64,000 nt of DNA from Anabaena lutea FACHB-196 (GCF_014698305.1 NZ_JACJST010000003.1:186001-250000), one strand, 5' to 3'. Counted from the stretch's first letter, positions 8,673 through 17,324 are shown. Notes: generated from the sequence alone by a model not told the origin. A program made the numbers and translations.

Positions 8673-10832
8673 ATGCTGAACATTCCTCAACTACTAGCAA
8701 CTGAACTACAACTTCAACCTTATCAGGTGCAAAACGCGCTGGAACTTTTGGCCGAAGGTGCGACAATTCCCTTTATTGCACGTTATCGCAAAGAACGCAC
8801 CAATGAGATGAATGAAGTGCAGTTGCGGGATTTATCTGATAGGTATACATACCTATCAGAATTGGAAGAAAGAAAGAAAGTGATTTTGAATGCGATCGCT
8901 GAACAAGGTAAACTCAGCGAAGAATTAAAAGCCAAAATTACCTCCTGCTTACAAAAAACAGAACTTGAGGATTTATACTTACCATATAAACCCAAACGTC
9001 GCACCCGCGCCACTATCGCTAGAGAGAAAGGACTCGAACCCCTAGCAGCTTTTATTAAATCATTAAACGTCAAAAATGGTGTCACAGCTTCCCTAGAAGC
9101 CGAAGCAAGGAAATATATTTCTGAAGAAAAAGGCGTAAAAACCGCAGAAGAAGCTTTAAAAGGTGCATCAGACATTTTAGCGGAAGAAGTAGCAGAAAAA
9201 GCAGAATTACGCGCCTATTTACGGCTTTATCTTTTAGAATCTGGTTTGTTTATTTCCCGCATCAAAGATGAACATCCAGAAGGTACAACCAAATTTGAAA
9301 TGTACCGCAACTATCAAATCAAAGTTAAAAATATAGCCCCTCATAATATGCTGGCCTTGTGTCGGGGAGAAGCCGAAAAAATATTAAACTTTGAAATTGC
9401 TTTTGATGAAGATTTCGTACTTGATTATTTAGAATTACAAGAAATTAAAACCAAAGTTCGCACCGTGCGAGATTTTTATCAAGCAATGTTGAAAGATGCA
9501 TTTAACCGATTGATGAAAAATTCTCTGATTGGGGAAGTAATTTCTGAGAAAAAAACCTACTCTGATATTGAATCCATCAAAACCTTTGAAGCGAATTTGC
9601 GAGAATTACTCTTATCAGCACCAGCAGGAATGAAACCAACCTTAGCAATAGATCCTGGTTTTAGAACAGGGTGTAAAGTAGCAGTACTAGAACAAACCGG
9701 CAAATTTTTAGAATATCAAGCAGTGTTTCCCCACCAAGCTGTCGAACAACGCAAAAAAGCAGCACAAACCATCAAGAACTTAATTGAAAAATACCAAATT
9801 GAATTAATTGCAATTGGGAACGGAACAGCTTCCCGTGAAACCGACGAATTTGTGGTAGAAGTATTAGCAAACTGCGAACGCAAACCCATTAAAGTCATGG
9901 TAAACGAATCAGGTGCATCTATATATTCTGCCAGCAAAGTCGCACTAGAAGAGTTTCCTGATTTAGATATTACCGTGCGCGGTGCAATTAGCATCGGCAG
10001 AAGATTACAAGATCCCTTAGCCGAATTAGTAAAAATCGATCCCAAATCCATAGGAGTCGGACAATATCAACACGATGTTGACCAAAAATTGCTGAAAAAG
10101 AAATTAGATGAAACCGTAGAAAGCTGCGTTAACTATGTTGGCGTAGATTTAAACACCGCTTCCAAAGAACTTCTCACCTTTGTTTCGGGAATTACCCCCA
10201 CAGTAGCTAACAATATTATTGCCTATCGCAACGAAAACGGAGCCTTTAAAAATCGCCGCCAACTATTAAAAGTAGCCAAATTGGGACCAAAAGCCTTTGA
10301 ACAAGCAGCAGGCTTCTTAAGAATTCGCGGTAGTGAAAACCCCCTAGATAATACAGCAGTACATCCAGAAAGTTACGCACTTGTAGAATCCATAGCCAAA
10401 GATTTACAAGTACCATTAAATCAAGTCACAGAAATTGCCGAAAAACTCAAAAAAACCAACATCAAAAAATACGTCACCGACACAATTGGAGAACCAACAC
10501 TGCGCGACATCCTCAGCGAACTAGAAAAACCAGGAAGAGATCCTCGTGCAGAATTTAAGTATGCCACATTCAAAGATGGAATCAAAGAAATCAAAGATTT
10601 ACAAATAGGAATGGAACTAGAAGGAATAATAACCAACGTTGCTAACTTCGGTGCCTTTGTTGATATTGGTGTACACCAAGATGGACTAGTACATATTTCC
10701 CAACTTGCAGATAGATTCGTAGATGATCCTCAAAAAATAGTCAAAGTTGGACAAGTTGTTAAAGTGCAAGTTTTAGAAATTAACGAAAAATTAAAACGCA
10801 TAGGTTTATCCATGAAAGCAGTCAAACAATAG
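8673..10832 (+). CDS. tex: Tex-family RNA-binding transcription accessory protein
   Basis: The 719-residue protein matches Tex in length and order. It has an N-terminal helical region with the signature GATIPFIARYRKE, a YqgF/RNase H-like domain starting at LAIDPGFRTGCKVAVL (about 325-450), and a helix-hairpin-helix region with VNYVGVDLNTAS. The C-terminal S1 RNA-binding domain (about 645-715) has TNVANFGAFVDIGVHQDGLVHISQ. Tex is cytosolic, binds nucleic acid and acts in transcription processing and stress survival. It is monocistronic here. The only sequence just downstream before the ferredoxin gene is a CTCTGCGTCTCTGCGTG-type interspersed repeat. Confidence 0.97.
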   Translation: MLNIPQLLATELQLQPYQVQNALELLAEGATIPFIARYRKERTNEMNEVQLRDLSDRYTYLSELEERKKVILNAIAEQGKLSEELKAKITSCLQKTELEDLYLPYKPKRRTRATIAREKGLEPLAAFIKSLNVKNGVTASLEAEARKYISEEKGVKTAEEALKGASDILAEEVAEKAELRAYLRLYLLESGLFISRIKDEHPEGTTKFEMYRNYQIKVKNIAPHNMLALCRGEAEKILNFEIAFDEDFVLDYLELQEIKTKVRTVRDFYQAMLKDAFNRLMKNSLIGEVISEKKTYSDIESIKTFEANLRELLLSAPAGMKPTLAIDPGFRTGCKVAVLEQTGKFLEYQAVFPHQAVEQRKKAAQTIKNLIEKYQIELIAIGNGTASRETDEFVVEVLANCERKPIKVMVNESGASIYSASKVALEEFPDLDITVRGAISIGRRLQDPLAELVKIDPKSIGVGQYQHDVDQKLLKKKLDETVESCVNYVGVDLNTASKELLTFVSGITPTVANNIIAYRNENGAFKNRRQLLKVAKLGPKAFEQAAGFLRIRGSENPLDNTAVHPESYALVESIAKDLQVPLNQVTEIAEKLKKTNIKKYVTDTIGEPTLRDILSELEKPGRDPRAEFKYATFKDGIKEIKDLQIGMELEGIITNVANFGAFVDIGVHQDGLVHISQLADRFVDDPQKIVKVGQVVKVQVLEINEKLKRIGLSMKAVKQ

Positions 10833-10933
10833 CATAAAATTTCACGCATAGACAAAAAAAACTCTCTCTGTGCCTCTGCGTCTCTGCGTGAAAAAAATCA
10901 TATCTTCAACTATTAGACATCTCCGAAATTGAT

Positions 10934-11260
10934 ATGACACTTTATCAAGTTAGATTAATCAACGAAAAACTAAAATTAGATCGCACAATTCAAGTACCAG
11001 AAGATCAATATATTATAGATATAGCAGAAGAAAAAGGCATCCGCATACCATCTGGTTGTAAACAAGGAGAATGTTCAGCTTGTGTAGCTAAACTTATTAG
11101 CGGTGAAATTGATCAAAGTGAACAAAAATTTCTCCGTCCCCATGAAATCCAAGCTGGTTATGTCGTTACCTGCGTAAGTTATCCCTTATCTGATTGCGTA
11201 TTAGAAACACATCAAGAACAACATTTATATAAAACCTCCCTCTACCATAAACCTGAATAA
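10934..11260 (+). CDS. Plant-type [2Fe-2S] ferredoxin
   Basis: The 108-residue protein has the cluster-binding pattern C-x4-C-x2-C (GCKQGECSACVAK) followed by the fourth Cys in YVVTCVSYP, with spacing as in plant/cyanobacterial ferredoxins. It carries electrons in the cytosol, classically from photosystem I to reductases. The family consensus CRAGACSTC is altered to CKQGECSAC and the C-terminus is extended (ETHQEQHLYKTSLYHKPE). This may therefore be an alternative rather than the main photosynthetic ferredoxin. The gene stands alone, 102 bp after tex. Confidence 0.93.
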   Translation: MTLYQVRLINEKLKLDRTIQVPEDQYIIDIAEEKGIRIPSGCKQGECSACVAKLISGEIDQSEQKFLRPHEIQAGYVVTCVSYPLSDCVLETHQEQHLYKTSLYHKPE

Positions 11261-11426
11261 CTAAAAAACCCTCCGCATTCCTCCGCGTTAACCTCCGCAT
11301 TCCTCTGCGTTTAAAAAATCCTCCTTCCGACATAAACCAATTCTGTCTAAAACCAGAGGTTAAAACCTAAATTTTACTAGAAGATAGAAACAGTATATGT
11401 GTTGCTGTTACTCAAAGGTAAAAACA

Positions 11427-11816
11427 ATGTGGGGAACATTTCTAACTATACTCGCTACAGCTTTAAGCCTGCTAATTGTTGATTTAATTGTTCCAGGCGT
11501 TAATCTTGCCAATTTTCCTTCAGCTTTAATTGCAGGTTTAGCTATTGGTTTGATTAACGGTTCAGTCAAACCAATCATTTCCACACTATCTTTACCATTG
11601 ACGTTCTTAACATTAGGTGGATTTTCCCTAATAGTCAACGGAATCTGCTTTTGGTTAGCATCAATTTTAGTTCCTGGCTTTAGTGTTCACGGAATTATTG
11701 GTTTTATTCTCGGTCCAGTAGTCCTATCTTTGGCCAACACCTTCATCAGTAAATACTTTGCTGAAAAGAATCCTGAATTACAAAGTACTCCTACTAACCC
11801 CAAAATATCCTCTTAA
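11427..11816 (+). CDS. Phage holin family 4-type small membrane protein
   Basis: I chose the ATG at 11427, giving MWGTFLTILATALSLLIVDL and 129 residues. An upstream in-frame ATG at 11397 would add ten unlikely residues (Cys-rich). There are four hydrophobic helices with the family pattern of a polar hairpin GLINGSVKPI and LTFLTLGGFSLIVNG. The family is the widespread bacterial four-helix group annotated as phage holin family 4. Despite the name, most members are chromosomal membrane proteins of unknown role. AAAGG lies about 9 bp before the chosen start. Confidence 0.8.
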   Translation: MWGTFLTILATALSLLIVDLIVPGVNLANFPSALIAGLAIGLINGSVKPIISTLSLPLTFLTLGGFSLIVNGICFWLASILVPGFSVHGIIGFILGPVVLSLANTFISKYFAEKNPELQSTPTNPKISS

Positions 11817-11908
11817 TTCGCATCTTTCACTCCAAAAACCTGCCAACGCAGGTTGAAAAATCCTGCTCATTTGCTGTTACTGCCAAGTTAAAACATTCGC
11901 AAAATATC

Positions 11909-12100
11909 ATGAACATCATCCGTTTACTGCTTGGTTTTTTCTTACCTCCATTAGGAGTTTTTCTCACCGTTGGAGTTGGTCCAACTTTGTTCATTAACAT
12001 CTTGCTTACCCTTCTGGGTTGGCTACCCGGTAGTGTTCATGCAATTTGGGTAATTGCTAAACATAATGAAAACCCGAATAGAGAGGAAGGTATTTACTAA
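11909..12100 (+). CDS. YqaE/Pmp3-family small membrane protein
   Basis: The 63-residue protein has the complete Pmp3/YqaE pattern: FFLPPLGVFLTVGVGPTLFI, then LLTLLGWLPGSVHAIWVI, and a short charged tail. Members are two-helix plasma-membrane proteolipids linked in yeast and plants to membrane potential and salt or cold tolerance. The gene follows the other small membrane protein by 92 bp on the same strand and is followed by a strong hairpin terminator, so the two may be co-transcribed. Confidence 0.93.
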   Translation: MNIIRLLLGFFLPPLGVFLTVGVGPTLFINILLTLLGWLPGSVHAIWVIAKHNENPNREEGIY

Positions 12101-12110
12101 TTTTAGTAAT

Positions 12111-12152
12111 TGGTAATTAGTCTGATTAATTTTTGACTAATTACCATTTTTT
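12111..12152 (+). terminator. Rho-independent terminator after the YqaE-like gene
   Basis: A perfect 12-bp inverted repeat, TGGTAATTAGTC (12111-12122) and GACTAATTACCA (12135-12146), is followed at once by six T. It lies 10 bp after the stop codon. Confidence 0.8.
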
Positions 12153-12224
12153 GATGACATTTTAAAATAAGAAAATTTATCTAGCGATTTTATATTATTC
12201 ATGAACACATATTTTATATTAGAT

Positions 12225-12293
12225 GTTGGGTTACGACGCAGTTTTGTGATTTATCTGTGAGCGTTATCAGTTATTTACCGCATCTAACCCAAC
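12225..12293. repeat. GTTGGGTTA/TAACCCAAC palindromic interspersed repeat
   Basis: The arms GTTGGGTTA and TAACCCAAC flank about 50 bp. A shorter relative with the same arms is at 17297-17324. Such GTTGGGTT elements are common between genes in Nostoc-type genomes. Confidence 0.6.
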
Positions 12294-12335
12294 CTACAAG
12301 ATGTTTAAAACCTCCGCAAAGATTGCTATGGATAC

Positions 12336-13130
12336 TTATTTAGTCAGTGTTTTCTTGTCTTCAGGTTCTTTATCTTTAAATGAGTCAGCCGTTGCTAAGA
12401 GTAAATCTCTCAATATTTGCTTGAAGTGACGCTCTTTTTTAGCTAACACAGCACCTGCTTCACCCAGTTTATTTTCTAATTGAGAGTGTTTTTCTCCCAC
12501 CTGTGTAACCACAGATTCTACCTGGGGACGCGCTTGATCATACCAGGTTTTTGCTTCATCTAAATAGTCTTTTACTTCCCCAGAACGCCCGCCATAACGT
12601 GCAGCTAAATTTGCTCTAACAATCGCTAATTGTGCTTGCAGTTGTGCATAACGTTTCTTTAACAAACTAACTTCTTCACTATCTTTAATCGCATTAATCG
12701 CCGATTCAATTGTACTTTTAGTATTAGCAGATGTTTCTTTACCAGTTTCTACTATCTCTGCTAACATTCCGTCAACTTCTTGCTGAAGTTGTTCTTCTTC
12801 GTTATCTAGTCGCGCTTGTAGCGTCTTCAGTTCAGTTTGGGTTTTGACAATAGCTTCGTGTCTTTTGCTATTCACACCTTCTAATGCACCTTCAATAGAA
12901 GCTGTCACTTCTTCTTTGATTTCGTTACCTTTGTCTTGTAAATTTTCAATTACTGCCGAAACAGCATCTTTAACTAAAGTCCGTAATTCGCTAGAACCTT
13001 CTTTCAATTCAGCAGCTACCTGAGAAACTGCGGATTTGACGATTTCACGAACGTTCTCTGTTCTTAACTGTCCGGTAGCTTTGGCTGCCTGTAAATCCGC
13101 TTGAATTTTTTCTTTGATGTTGTTAGTCAT
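12336..13130 (-). CDS. Long coiled-coil protein, unknown function
   Basis: The preferred start is the ATG at 13130 (MTNNIKEKIQADLQ), which has AAGGG five bases upstream; an in-frame start at 13166 lacks this. The resulting 264-residue protein is almost wholly helical, with heptad-like runs such as ETELKT-type segments and LQARLDNEEEQLQQEVDGML. It has no signal peptide or membrane helix. It resembles cyanobacterial apolipoprotein-like or DUF883-like proteins in composition, but no specific family is assigned. A structural or membrane-surface role is possible. It is divergent from the small gene at 13319. Confidence 0.75.
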   Translation of the reverse strand: MTNNIKEKIQADLQAAKATGQLRTENVREIVKSAVSQVAAELKEGSSELRTLVKDAVSAVIENLQDKGNEIKEEVTASIEGALEGVNSKRHEAIVKTQTELKTLQARLDNEEEQLQQEVDGMLAEIVETGKETSANTKSTIESAINAIKDSEEVSLLKKRYAQLQAQLAIVRANLAARYGGRSGEVKDYLDEAKTWYDQARPQVESVVTQVGEKHSQLENKLGEAGAVLAKKERHFKQILRDLLLATADSFKDKEPEDKKTLTK

Positions 13131-13318
13131 GTTTACCCTTAGAAATTTAGCTAATTTGGATAGCAATTGGACATGATGCTACATTTACATTATGACGCGG
13201 TATTTTTTAGATAAACACTTCCTTTAGATAGAAAACCACAGCATCAAAGAGATGATTTTTACTGTGTTACCTATTTGTGAGATGATGAATATGTACCAGT
13301 AATAATTGCAAATTAACT

Positions 13319-13543
13319 ATGTGGCGTGTAAATATCACTTGTGACGGTGAAGCCTGGAAGCTTTATGGCGTTGATTTTAAAGCTATCGCAGCTAAATACC
13401 AAGGTGAATTGATTGGTTCTAAAAAAATGCCAAATGGTATCCGTATCATGTCCTATAAAATCGAGGATGTCAGCGAAGCAGAAGCCTTTCAAGAAGAATG
13501 TGCAGAATTTGCCGGATTTACATCCGACTTTGAATCACTGTAA
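13319..13543 (+). CDS. Conserved small cyanobacterial protein, unknown
   Basis: The 74-residue protein MWRVNITCDGEAWKLYGVDF... is soluble and acidic toward its end (EDVSEAEAFQEECAEFAGFT). It looks like a compact alpha/beta domain. Its stop codon lies 57 bp before the proposed GTG start of the cytochrome c6 gene, so the two may be one transcript. I cannot name a family. Balanced composition and position argue that it is real. Confidence 0.65.
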   Translation: MWRVNITCDGEAWKLYGVDFKAIAAKYQGELIGSKKMPNGIRIMSYKIEDVSEAEAFQEECAEFAGFTSDFESL

Positions 13544-13599
13544 TATTGTGTTTGGTGCTTATTGCTGTAAATTGTCATCACAAAATTTGGAGAAGTTGG

Positions 13600-13935
13600 G
13601 TGATAAAATTACTAACATTTATATTAGTTACCCTTTCGTTATGGACAAGTATTTTAATTTTACCTGCTAATGCAGTAGATACCACAAATGGTGCAGAAGT
13701 TTTTAATATGCATTGTATTGGTTGTCATATCGATGGCGGTAACATTATTAGATGGGGTAAAAATCTCAAAAAGAATGCACTTAAAAAATATGGGATGGAT
13801 TCTTTAGAGGCGATTACATCCATTGTTACTAATGGTAAAAATAATATGTCAGCCTACAAAGAAAGATTAACAACAGAGGAAATTCAAAACGTTGCAGCTT
13901 ATGTTTTGGAACAAGCAGAAAAAGATTGGAAATAA
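13600..13935 (+). CDS. petJ: Cytochrome c6-type soluble c-type cytochrome precursor
   Basis: The frame can be opened at 13546, but the GTG at 13600 has GGAG seven bases upstream and gives a clean signal peptide (VIKLLTFILVTLSLW... ILPANA), so I place the start there (111 residues). The mature protein has the haem motif CIGCH and a likely Met axial ligand in NMSAY, near the size of cytochrome c6. It would carry electrons in the thylakoid lumen or periplasm between cytochrome b6f and photosystem I or oxidase. The sequence is diverged from standard c6 (GGNIIRWGKNL, basic KNLKKNALKKY), so it may be a c6-like paralogue. It lies 13 bp before the aldo/keto reductase gene. Confidence 0.8.
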   Translation: MIKLLTFILVTLSLWTSILILPANAVDTTNGAEVFNMHCIGCHIDGGNIIRWGKNLKKNALKKYGMDSLEAITSIVTNGKNNMSAYKERLTTEEIQNVAAYVLEQAEKDWK

Positions 13936-13948
13936 CAATACAAAAAAT

Positions 13949-14968
13949 ATGACTTTACCTCAAGAAAGCTATTTACAATTTACTCCTGATTTAAAGATTT
14001 GCCGCATCTTAAATGGAATGTGGCAGGTTTCTGGAGGACATGGACGCATTAACCCGAAAACCGCTATTGAGTCAATGTTTCAATATGTCGATGCTGGCTT
14101 TACAACTTGGGATTTAGCAGACCATTATGGCCCAGCAGAAGATTTCATTGGTGAATTTCGTCGTCAACTCATAGCGACTCGTGGTGAAGAAGCTGTAAAT
14201 AATATTCAAGCTTTTACAAAATGGGTTCCTCGTCCTGGAAAGATGACGAAAGAGATTGTCGAGAAAAATATTGATATATCCCTGGGTCGAATGGATGTTA
14301 AATCATTAGATTTAATGCAGTTCCATTGGTGGGAATATCGAGATTCTGGTTATTTAGATGCGCTTAAATATATGGCAGAATTGCAAACTGAAGGTAAAAT
14401 CAAACATTTAGCTTTAACTAACTTTGATACAGAACATTTGCAAATTATTACCGAAGCAGGAATCAAGATTGTTTCTAATCAAGTTCAGTTTTCATTGGTT
14501 GACAGAAGACCACAAGTAAATATGGTTAAATTCTGTCAAGAACATGATATCAAATTATTTACCTATGGTAGTGTTTGCGGTGGTTTGTTATCAGAAAAAT
14601 ATTTAGGTAAACCAGAACCAAAAAGCTTAGAAATAAACACTACCAGCTTGAGAAAATACAAACAAATGATTGATAATTGGGGTGGTTGGGGATTATTTCA
14701 AATCTTACTAGCTACTCTTAAAGAAATTGCAGATAAGCATCAAGTGAGTATTGCTAATGTGGCTGTAAATTACATTTTAAATCAGCCAGCGGTAGGAGGT
14801 GTAATTGTCGGTGCAAGATTAGGAATTGCGGAACATATTTCAGATAATGCGCGGTTGTTTGGGTTTAGTTTGGATGCTGAGGATGTGGAAAAGATAGATG
14901 CGGTTTCGCAGCAGTCGCGGGATTTGTATCAGTTAATTGGTGACTGTGGGGATGAGTATCGAAGGTAG
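13949..14968 (+). CDS. Aldo/keto reductase
   Basis: The start is set at the ATG at 13949 (MTLPQESYLQFTPDL); upstream codons overlap the cytochrome gene. The 339-residue TIM-barrel protein shows the AKR tetrad: Asp in TTWDLADHYG, Tyr in the same motif, Lys in AFTKWVP and His in LMQFHWWEY. It has the C-terminal NADP(H)-binding region AVGGVIVGARLG. It would reduce a carbonyl substrate in the cytosol; the substrate cannot be read from the sequence. It follows the cytochrome c6-like gene so closely that co-transcription is likely. Confidence 0.92.
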   Translation: MTLPQESYLQFTPDLKICRILNGMWQVSGGHGRINPKTAIESMFQYVDAGFTTWDLADHYGPAEDFIGEFRRQLIATRGEEAVNNIQAFTKWVPRPGKMTKEIVEKNIDISLGRMDVKSLDLMQFHWWEYRDSGYLDALKYMAELQTEGKIKHLALTNFDTEHLQIITEAGIKIVSNQVQFSLVDRRPQVNMVKFCQEHDIKLFTYGSVCGGLLSEKYLGKPEPKSLEINTTSLRKYKQMIDNWGGWGLFQILLATLKEIADKHQVSIANVAVNYILNQPAVGGVIVGARLGIAEHISDNARLFGFSLDAEDVEKIDAVSQQSRDLYQLIGDCGDEYRR

Positions 14969-14973
14969 AATTC

Positions 14974-14998
14974 AGGGGTTGGGGAAGAACTAACCCCT
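14974..14998. terminator. Hairpin between convergent genes
   Basis: AGGGGTT (14974-14980) pairs with AACCCCT (14992-14998) around an 11-base loop, 5 bp after the reductase stop and 3 bp before the stop of the opposing gene. It may serve both strands. The T-tract is poor. Confidence 0.5.
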
Positions 14999-15001
14999 AA
15001 T

Positions 15002-15268
15002 TTATTCGTCTTGAATCAAAGCTTGAAAGGATTCATCTTGCCGAATAGCATTAAAATCTGGGTCAATTTTTGCCATTTTACGATACTCATCAGGACTTAA
15101 CCTAATTGCTCTGTCAGAATATAAAATCTCTCTCCCTACAGCTTCTAAAATGTCACCATCTCCCCGCACTTCCTGACAGTTAACATAAGCAGGATCACCA
15201 GCAGGTAATGGACGGAATGGGTCAAAAGCGTTATGTAGGCGTTTTAAAAAAGCAAAATCTGAAGTCAT
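15002..15268 (-). pseudogene. Short protein with N-terminus of a P-loop ATPase family, probably a deletion remnant
   Basis: The ATG at 15268 gives 88 residues beginning MTSDFAFLKRLHNAFDPFRP; a GTG at 15286 is also possible, and AGGTGGTGAG lies 11 bp upstream of the ATG. The first 58 residues (…AVGREILYSDR) resemble, from memory, the start of cyanobacterial P-loop ATPases in which a GxxGAGKS motif comes next. Here the Walker motif is absent and the protein jumps to LSPDEYRKMAKIDPDFNAIR, a tail common in TPR-type or repeat proteins. I read it as a deletion or fusion product that may still be translated. The family assignment is from memory and unverified. Confidence 0.45.
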
Positions 15269-15374
15269 AGTACAAAATCTCACCACCTAGCGGTATTTTA
15301 GCGCAAAAATACTGAGATTTAGACTTTAGCTAATATTTAGCTGATAATAAAATTAACCTCTTTGAGTAAAACCT

Positions 15375-15968
15375 ATGGAAACCCTCACCTTAAACATACC
15401 TCCCGCAGTAGGTTTAACAGATGAGCAGTTTTATCAACTTTGCATCGCTAACGAACCCTGGAAATTAGAACTGACCCAAACAGGAGAATTAATAATTATG
15501 CCCCCCACTGGTGGAGAAAGCGGAATTAGAAATTCAGATATTAACATAGAACTCGGTGTATGGAATCGTCAAACTAAATTAGGTAAAGTATTTGACTCTT
15601 CCACCGAATTTAAATTACCTAGTGGTGCTTATCGTTGTCCTGATGCTGCTTGGGTAAAATTATCAAGATGGGAAGCTTTAACTACAGAGGAAAAAAAACG
15701 GTTTCCCCCCATTTGTCCTGATTTTGTAATTGAACTACGTTCGGAAACTGATACTTTAGAAAAATTACGGATCAAAATGCGAGAATATAGAGATAATGGC
15801 GCACTTTTAGGTTGGTTAATTGATCCACAAACACCCTTAGTAGAAATTTATCGACCAGGAAAAAATGTAGAAATTTTGAACTTTGATTTTCACAATCCAC
15901 CAAAAGTTTCTGGTGAAGATATTTTACCTGGCTTTATTCTCGATTTGCAGATAATTTTAAATCCATAG
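15375..15968 (+). CDS. Uma2-family (DUF820) putative endonuclease
   Basis: The 197-residue protein has the PD-(D/E)xK-like Uma2 pattern: ELTQTGELIIMPPTGGESG near the N-terminus, CPDAAWVKLSRW, and PDFVIELRSETDTLEKLRIKMREY with the core Glu and Lys positions. Uma2 proteins are hugely expanded in cyanobacteria; they are predicted restriction-type nucleases of unknown targets. It stands alone and its stop codon lies inside a possible hairpin (15959-15986). Confidence 0.9.
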   Translation: METLTLNIPPAVGLTDEQFYQLCIANEPWKLELTQTGELIIMPPTGGESGIRNSDINIELGVWNRQTKLGKVFDSSTEFKLPSGAYRCPDAAWVKLSRWEALTTEEKKRFPPICPDFVIELRSETDTLEKLRIKMREYRDNGALLGWLIDPQTPLVEIYRPGKNVEILNFDFHNPPKVSGEDILPGFILDLQIILNP

Positions 15969-15986
15969 ATTTTAAATTTATGGATT
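15959..15986. terminator. Possible hairpin between convergent genes
   Basis: AATCCATA (15959-15966) pairs with TATGGATT (15979-15986) at the end of the Uma2 gene. The stem is AT-rich and followed by ATAATTT, so this is a weak terminator candidate. Confidence 0.35.
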
Positions 15987-16016
15987 ATAATTTATCGAAA
16001 AAAATATTCCCAATGG

Positions 16017-16478
16017 CTATTTACGTTTATGATTGGCTAGCATTTGACGATATTTATCATTATTTTTTGCTTCTATCCATTTAGCTTTAAATATTGCCGC
16101 CGATTCAGCCTTAATTGGGTCTGTATCATAAGGCAATATCTCTTTTTTATGATCTGATGATGTGCTATTAGGATTATATTTTCTGCCGCTTTTGTGATTA
16201 GCATAGCGACGGGAACGAGTATATCCCATTTGCAAGAATTTCCTAGCCATATCTGCTCCAACAAAATCGTCTTGTTCCAGATAATCTAGAAACATACTAT
16301 AAATTTTTTCACTAGATTCTCTGGCGATATCAGGAGTTTTAAAGCGCCAATAGGGCAGGATTTCTGATTTATAGGGTTCTACCAACAATACTCCCTGTTC
16401 GCCTTTACCTACCTGATAGAGTTCTGGATTTTGGCGAAAGTCTATGGACTTAAAATCTAAAGAATAATTAAAAGGCAT
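16017..16478 (-). CDS. DUF4385 family protein
   Basis: The 153-residue protein contains the DUF4385 signature blocks IDFRQNPELYQVGKGEQGVLLVEPYK, PYWRFKTPDIA, FLDYLEQDDFVGADMARKFLQMGYTRSRRYAN. The function is unknown; the family is found in bacteria, fungi and some phages. The basic C-terminal half (HKSGRKY, KKEIL, NHKRK) could contact nucleic acid, which is only a guess. It converges with the Uma2 gene, with 48 bp between the stops. Confidence 0.85.
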   Translation of the reverse strand: MPFNYSLDFKSIDFRQNPELYQVGKGEQGVLLVEPYKSEILPYWRFKTPDIARESSEKIYSMFLDYLEQDDFVGADMARKFLQMGYTRSRRYANHKSGRKYNPNSTSSDHKKEILPYDTDPIKAESAAIFKAKWIEAKNNDKYRQMLANHKRK

Positions 16479-16549
16479 GATGGGTTTATACTAAAGATAA
16501 AAGTTGAAACTTCTTTTAACCTCTATCTTAGTAAATAAATTTGTTGGTT

Positions 16550-16996
16550 ATGTTATCTAGCAATGTCCTGACACCCGGTAATCTACGCAAAATCCATCAT
16601 ATCGCTTTAAACGTTGCTGATATGCAAGCATCCCGCCATTTTTATGGTCATATTTTAGGCTTACACGAACTCACAGGAGAAGAAGTACCAGAAACATTAA
16701 TAGAACTTGTCAATGCTGGAAAAGTCGCTAATTTTGTCACTCCCGACGGGACGATTATTGATTTATTTGGAGAACCAGAATTATTACCACCAGATCCTGA
16801 CCCCAGTAAGTCCTTTACTAGAGCATATCATTTAGCCTTTGATATTGACCCAGAATTATTTGATCAAGCTGTATCCGTTATCAAGGAAAATAATTTAGTT
16901 ATCGCACATGGCCCAGTTACCCGTCCTACAGGTAGAGGGGTGTACTTTTATGACCCCGATGGGTTTATGATTGAAATTCGTTGTGATCCTCATTAA
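16550..16996 (+). CDS. VOC-superfamily (glyoxalase/dioxygenase-like) protein
   Basis: The start is at the ATG at 16550. The 148-residue protein holds paired beta-alpha-beta modules: IHHIALNVADMQASRHFYGHILGL and HLAFDIDPELFDQAV, ending YFYDPDGFMIEIRCD. The first His and the C-terminal Glu are the usual metal-ligand positions of glyoxalase I or extradiol dioxygenases. Substrate and reaction cannot be inferred. A small unknown gene follows after 8 bp and is probably in the same transcript. Confidence 0.88.
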   Translation: MLSSNVLTPGNLRKIHHIALNVADMQASRHFYGHILGLHELTGEEVPETLIELVNAGKVANFVTPDGTIIDLFGEPELLPPDPDPSKSFTRAYHLAFDIDPELFDQAVSVIKENNLVIAHGPVTRPTGRGVYFYDPDGFMIEIRCDPH

Positions 16997-17004
16997 ATAA
17001 GAAA

Positions 17005-17286
17005 ATGGAAAAAGTTTTAAAAGTTATTAATGAAGTAATTACCAACCCACCTATTCCTCACGAACCCTACAAACAATCTTTAAAAAATTGGGCGATGTAT
17101 TGTTTACGGGATAGAGGTTTTATTGTTGTTTATGCCCAAAAAGGTGATTTTGCTGTGGAAGTTAAAGGAGGAGAAAAGCTGTATTTTAAAGTCACCACTA
17201 ATGCAGTTGATTTAGATGATAATATTAATTGGATAGTGTGGGATAGTGCAACTAAAAAAGCTAGTTTAATTCCGCAAATGTTATAA
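17005..17286 (+). CDS. Small unknown protein downstream of the VOC gene
   Basis: This 93-residue soluble protein (MEKVLKVINEVITNPPIPHEPY…) has a helical start and a beta-rich centre with FIVVYAQKGDFAVEV and KLYFKVTTNAVDLDDNINWIVWD. I do not recognise a family. The fold pattern recalls the small cyanobacterial proteins that sit beside restriction-like or tag-type genes, but this is not firm. The tight 8-bp spacing with the VOC gene supports a real, co-expressed gene. Confidence 0.6.
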   Translation: MEKVLKVINEVITNPPIPHEPYKQSLKNWAMYCLRDRGFIVVYAQKGDFAVEVKGGEKLYFKVTTNAVDLDDNINWIVWDSATKKASLIPQML

Positions 17287-17296
17287 ATTATAGTAG

Positions 17297-17324
17297 GTTG
17301 GGTTAAGCGACATCGCAACCCAAC
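17297..17324. repeat. GTTGGGTT…AACCCAAC palindromic repeat
   Basis: A perfect 8-bp arm pair GTTGGGTT/AACCCAAC with an inner GCG/CGC, 11 bp after a stop codon. It could also act as a terminator-like hairpin. Related element at 12225-12293. Confidence 0.6.
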
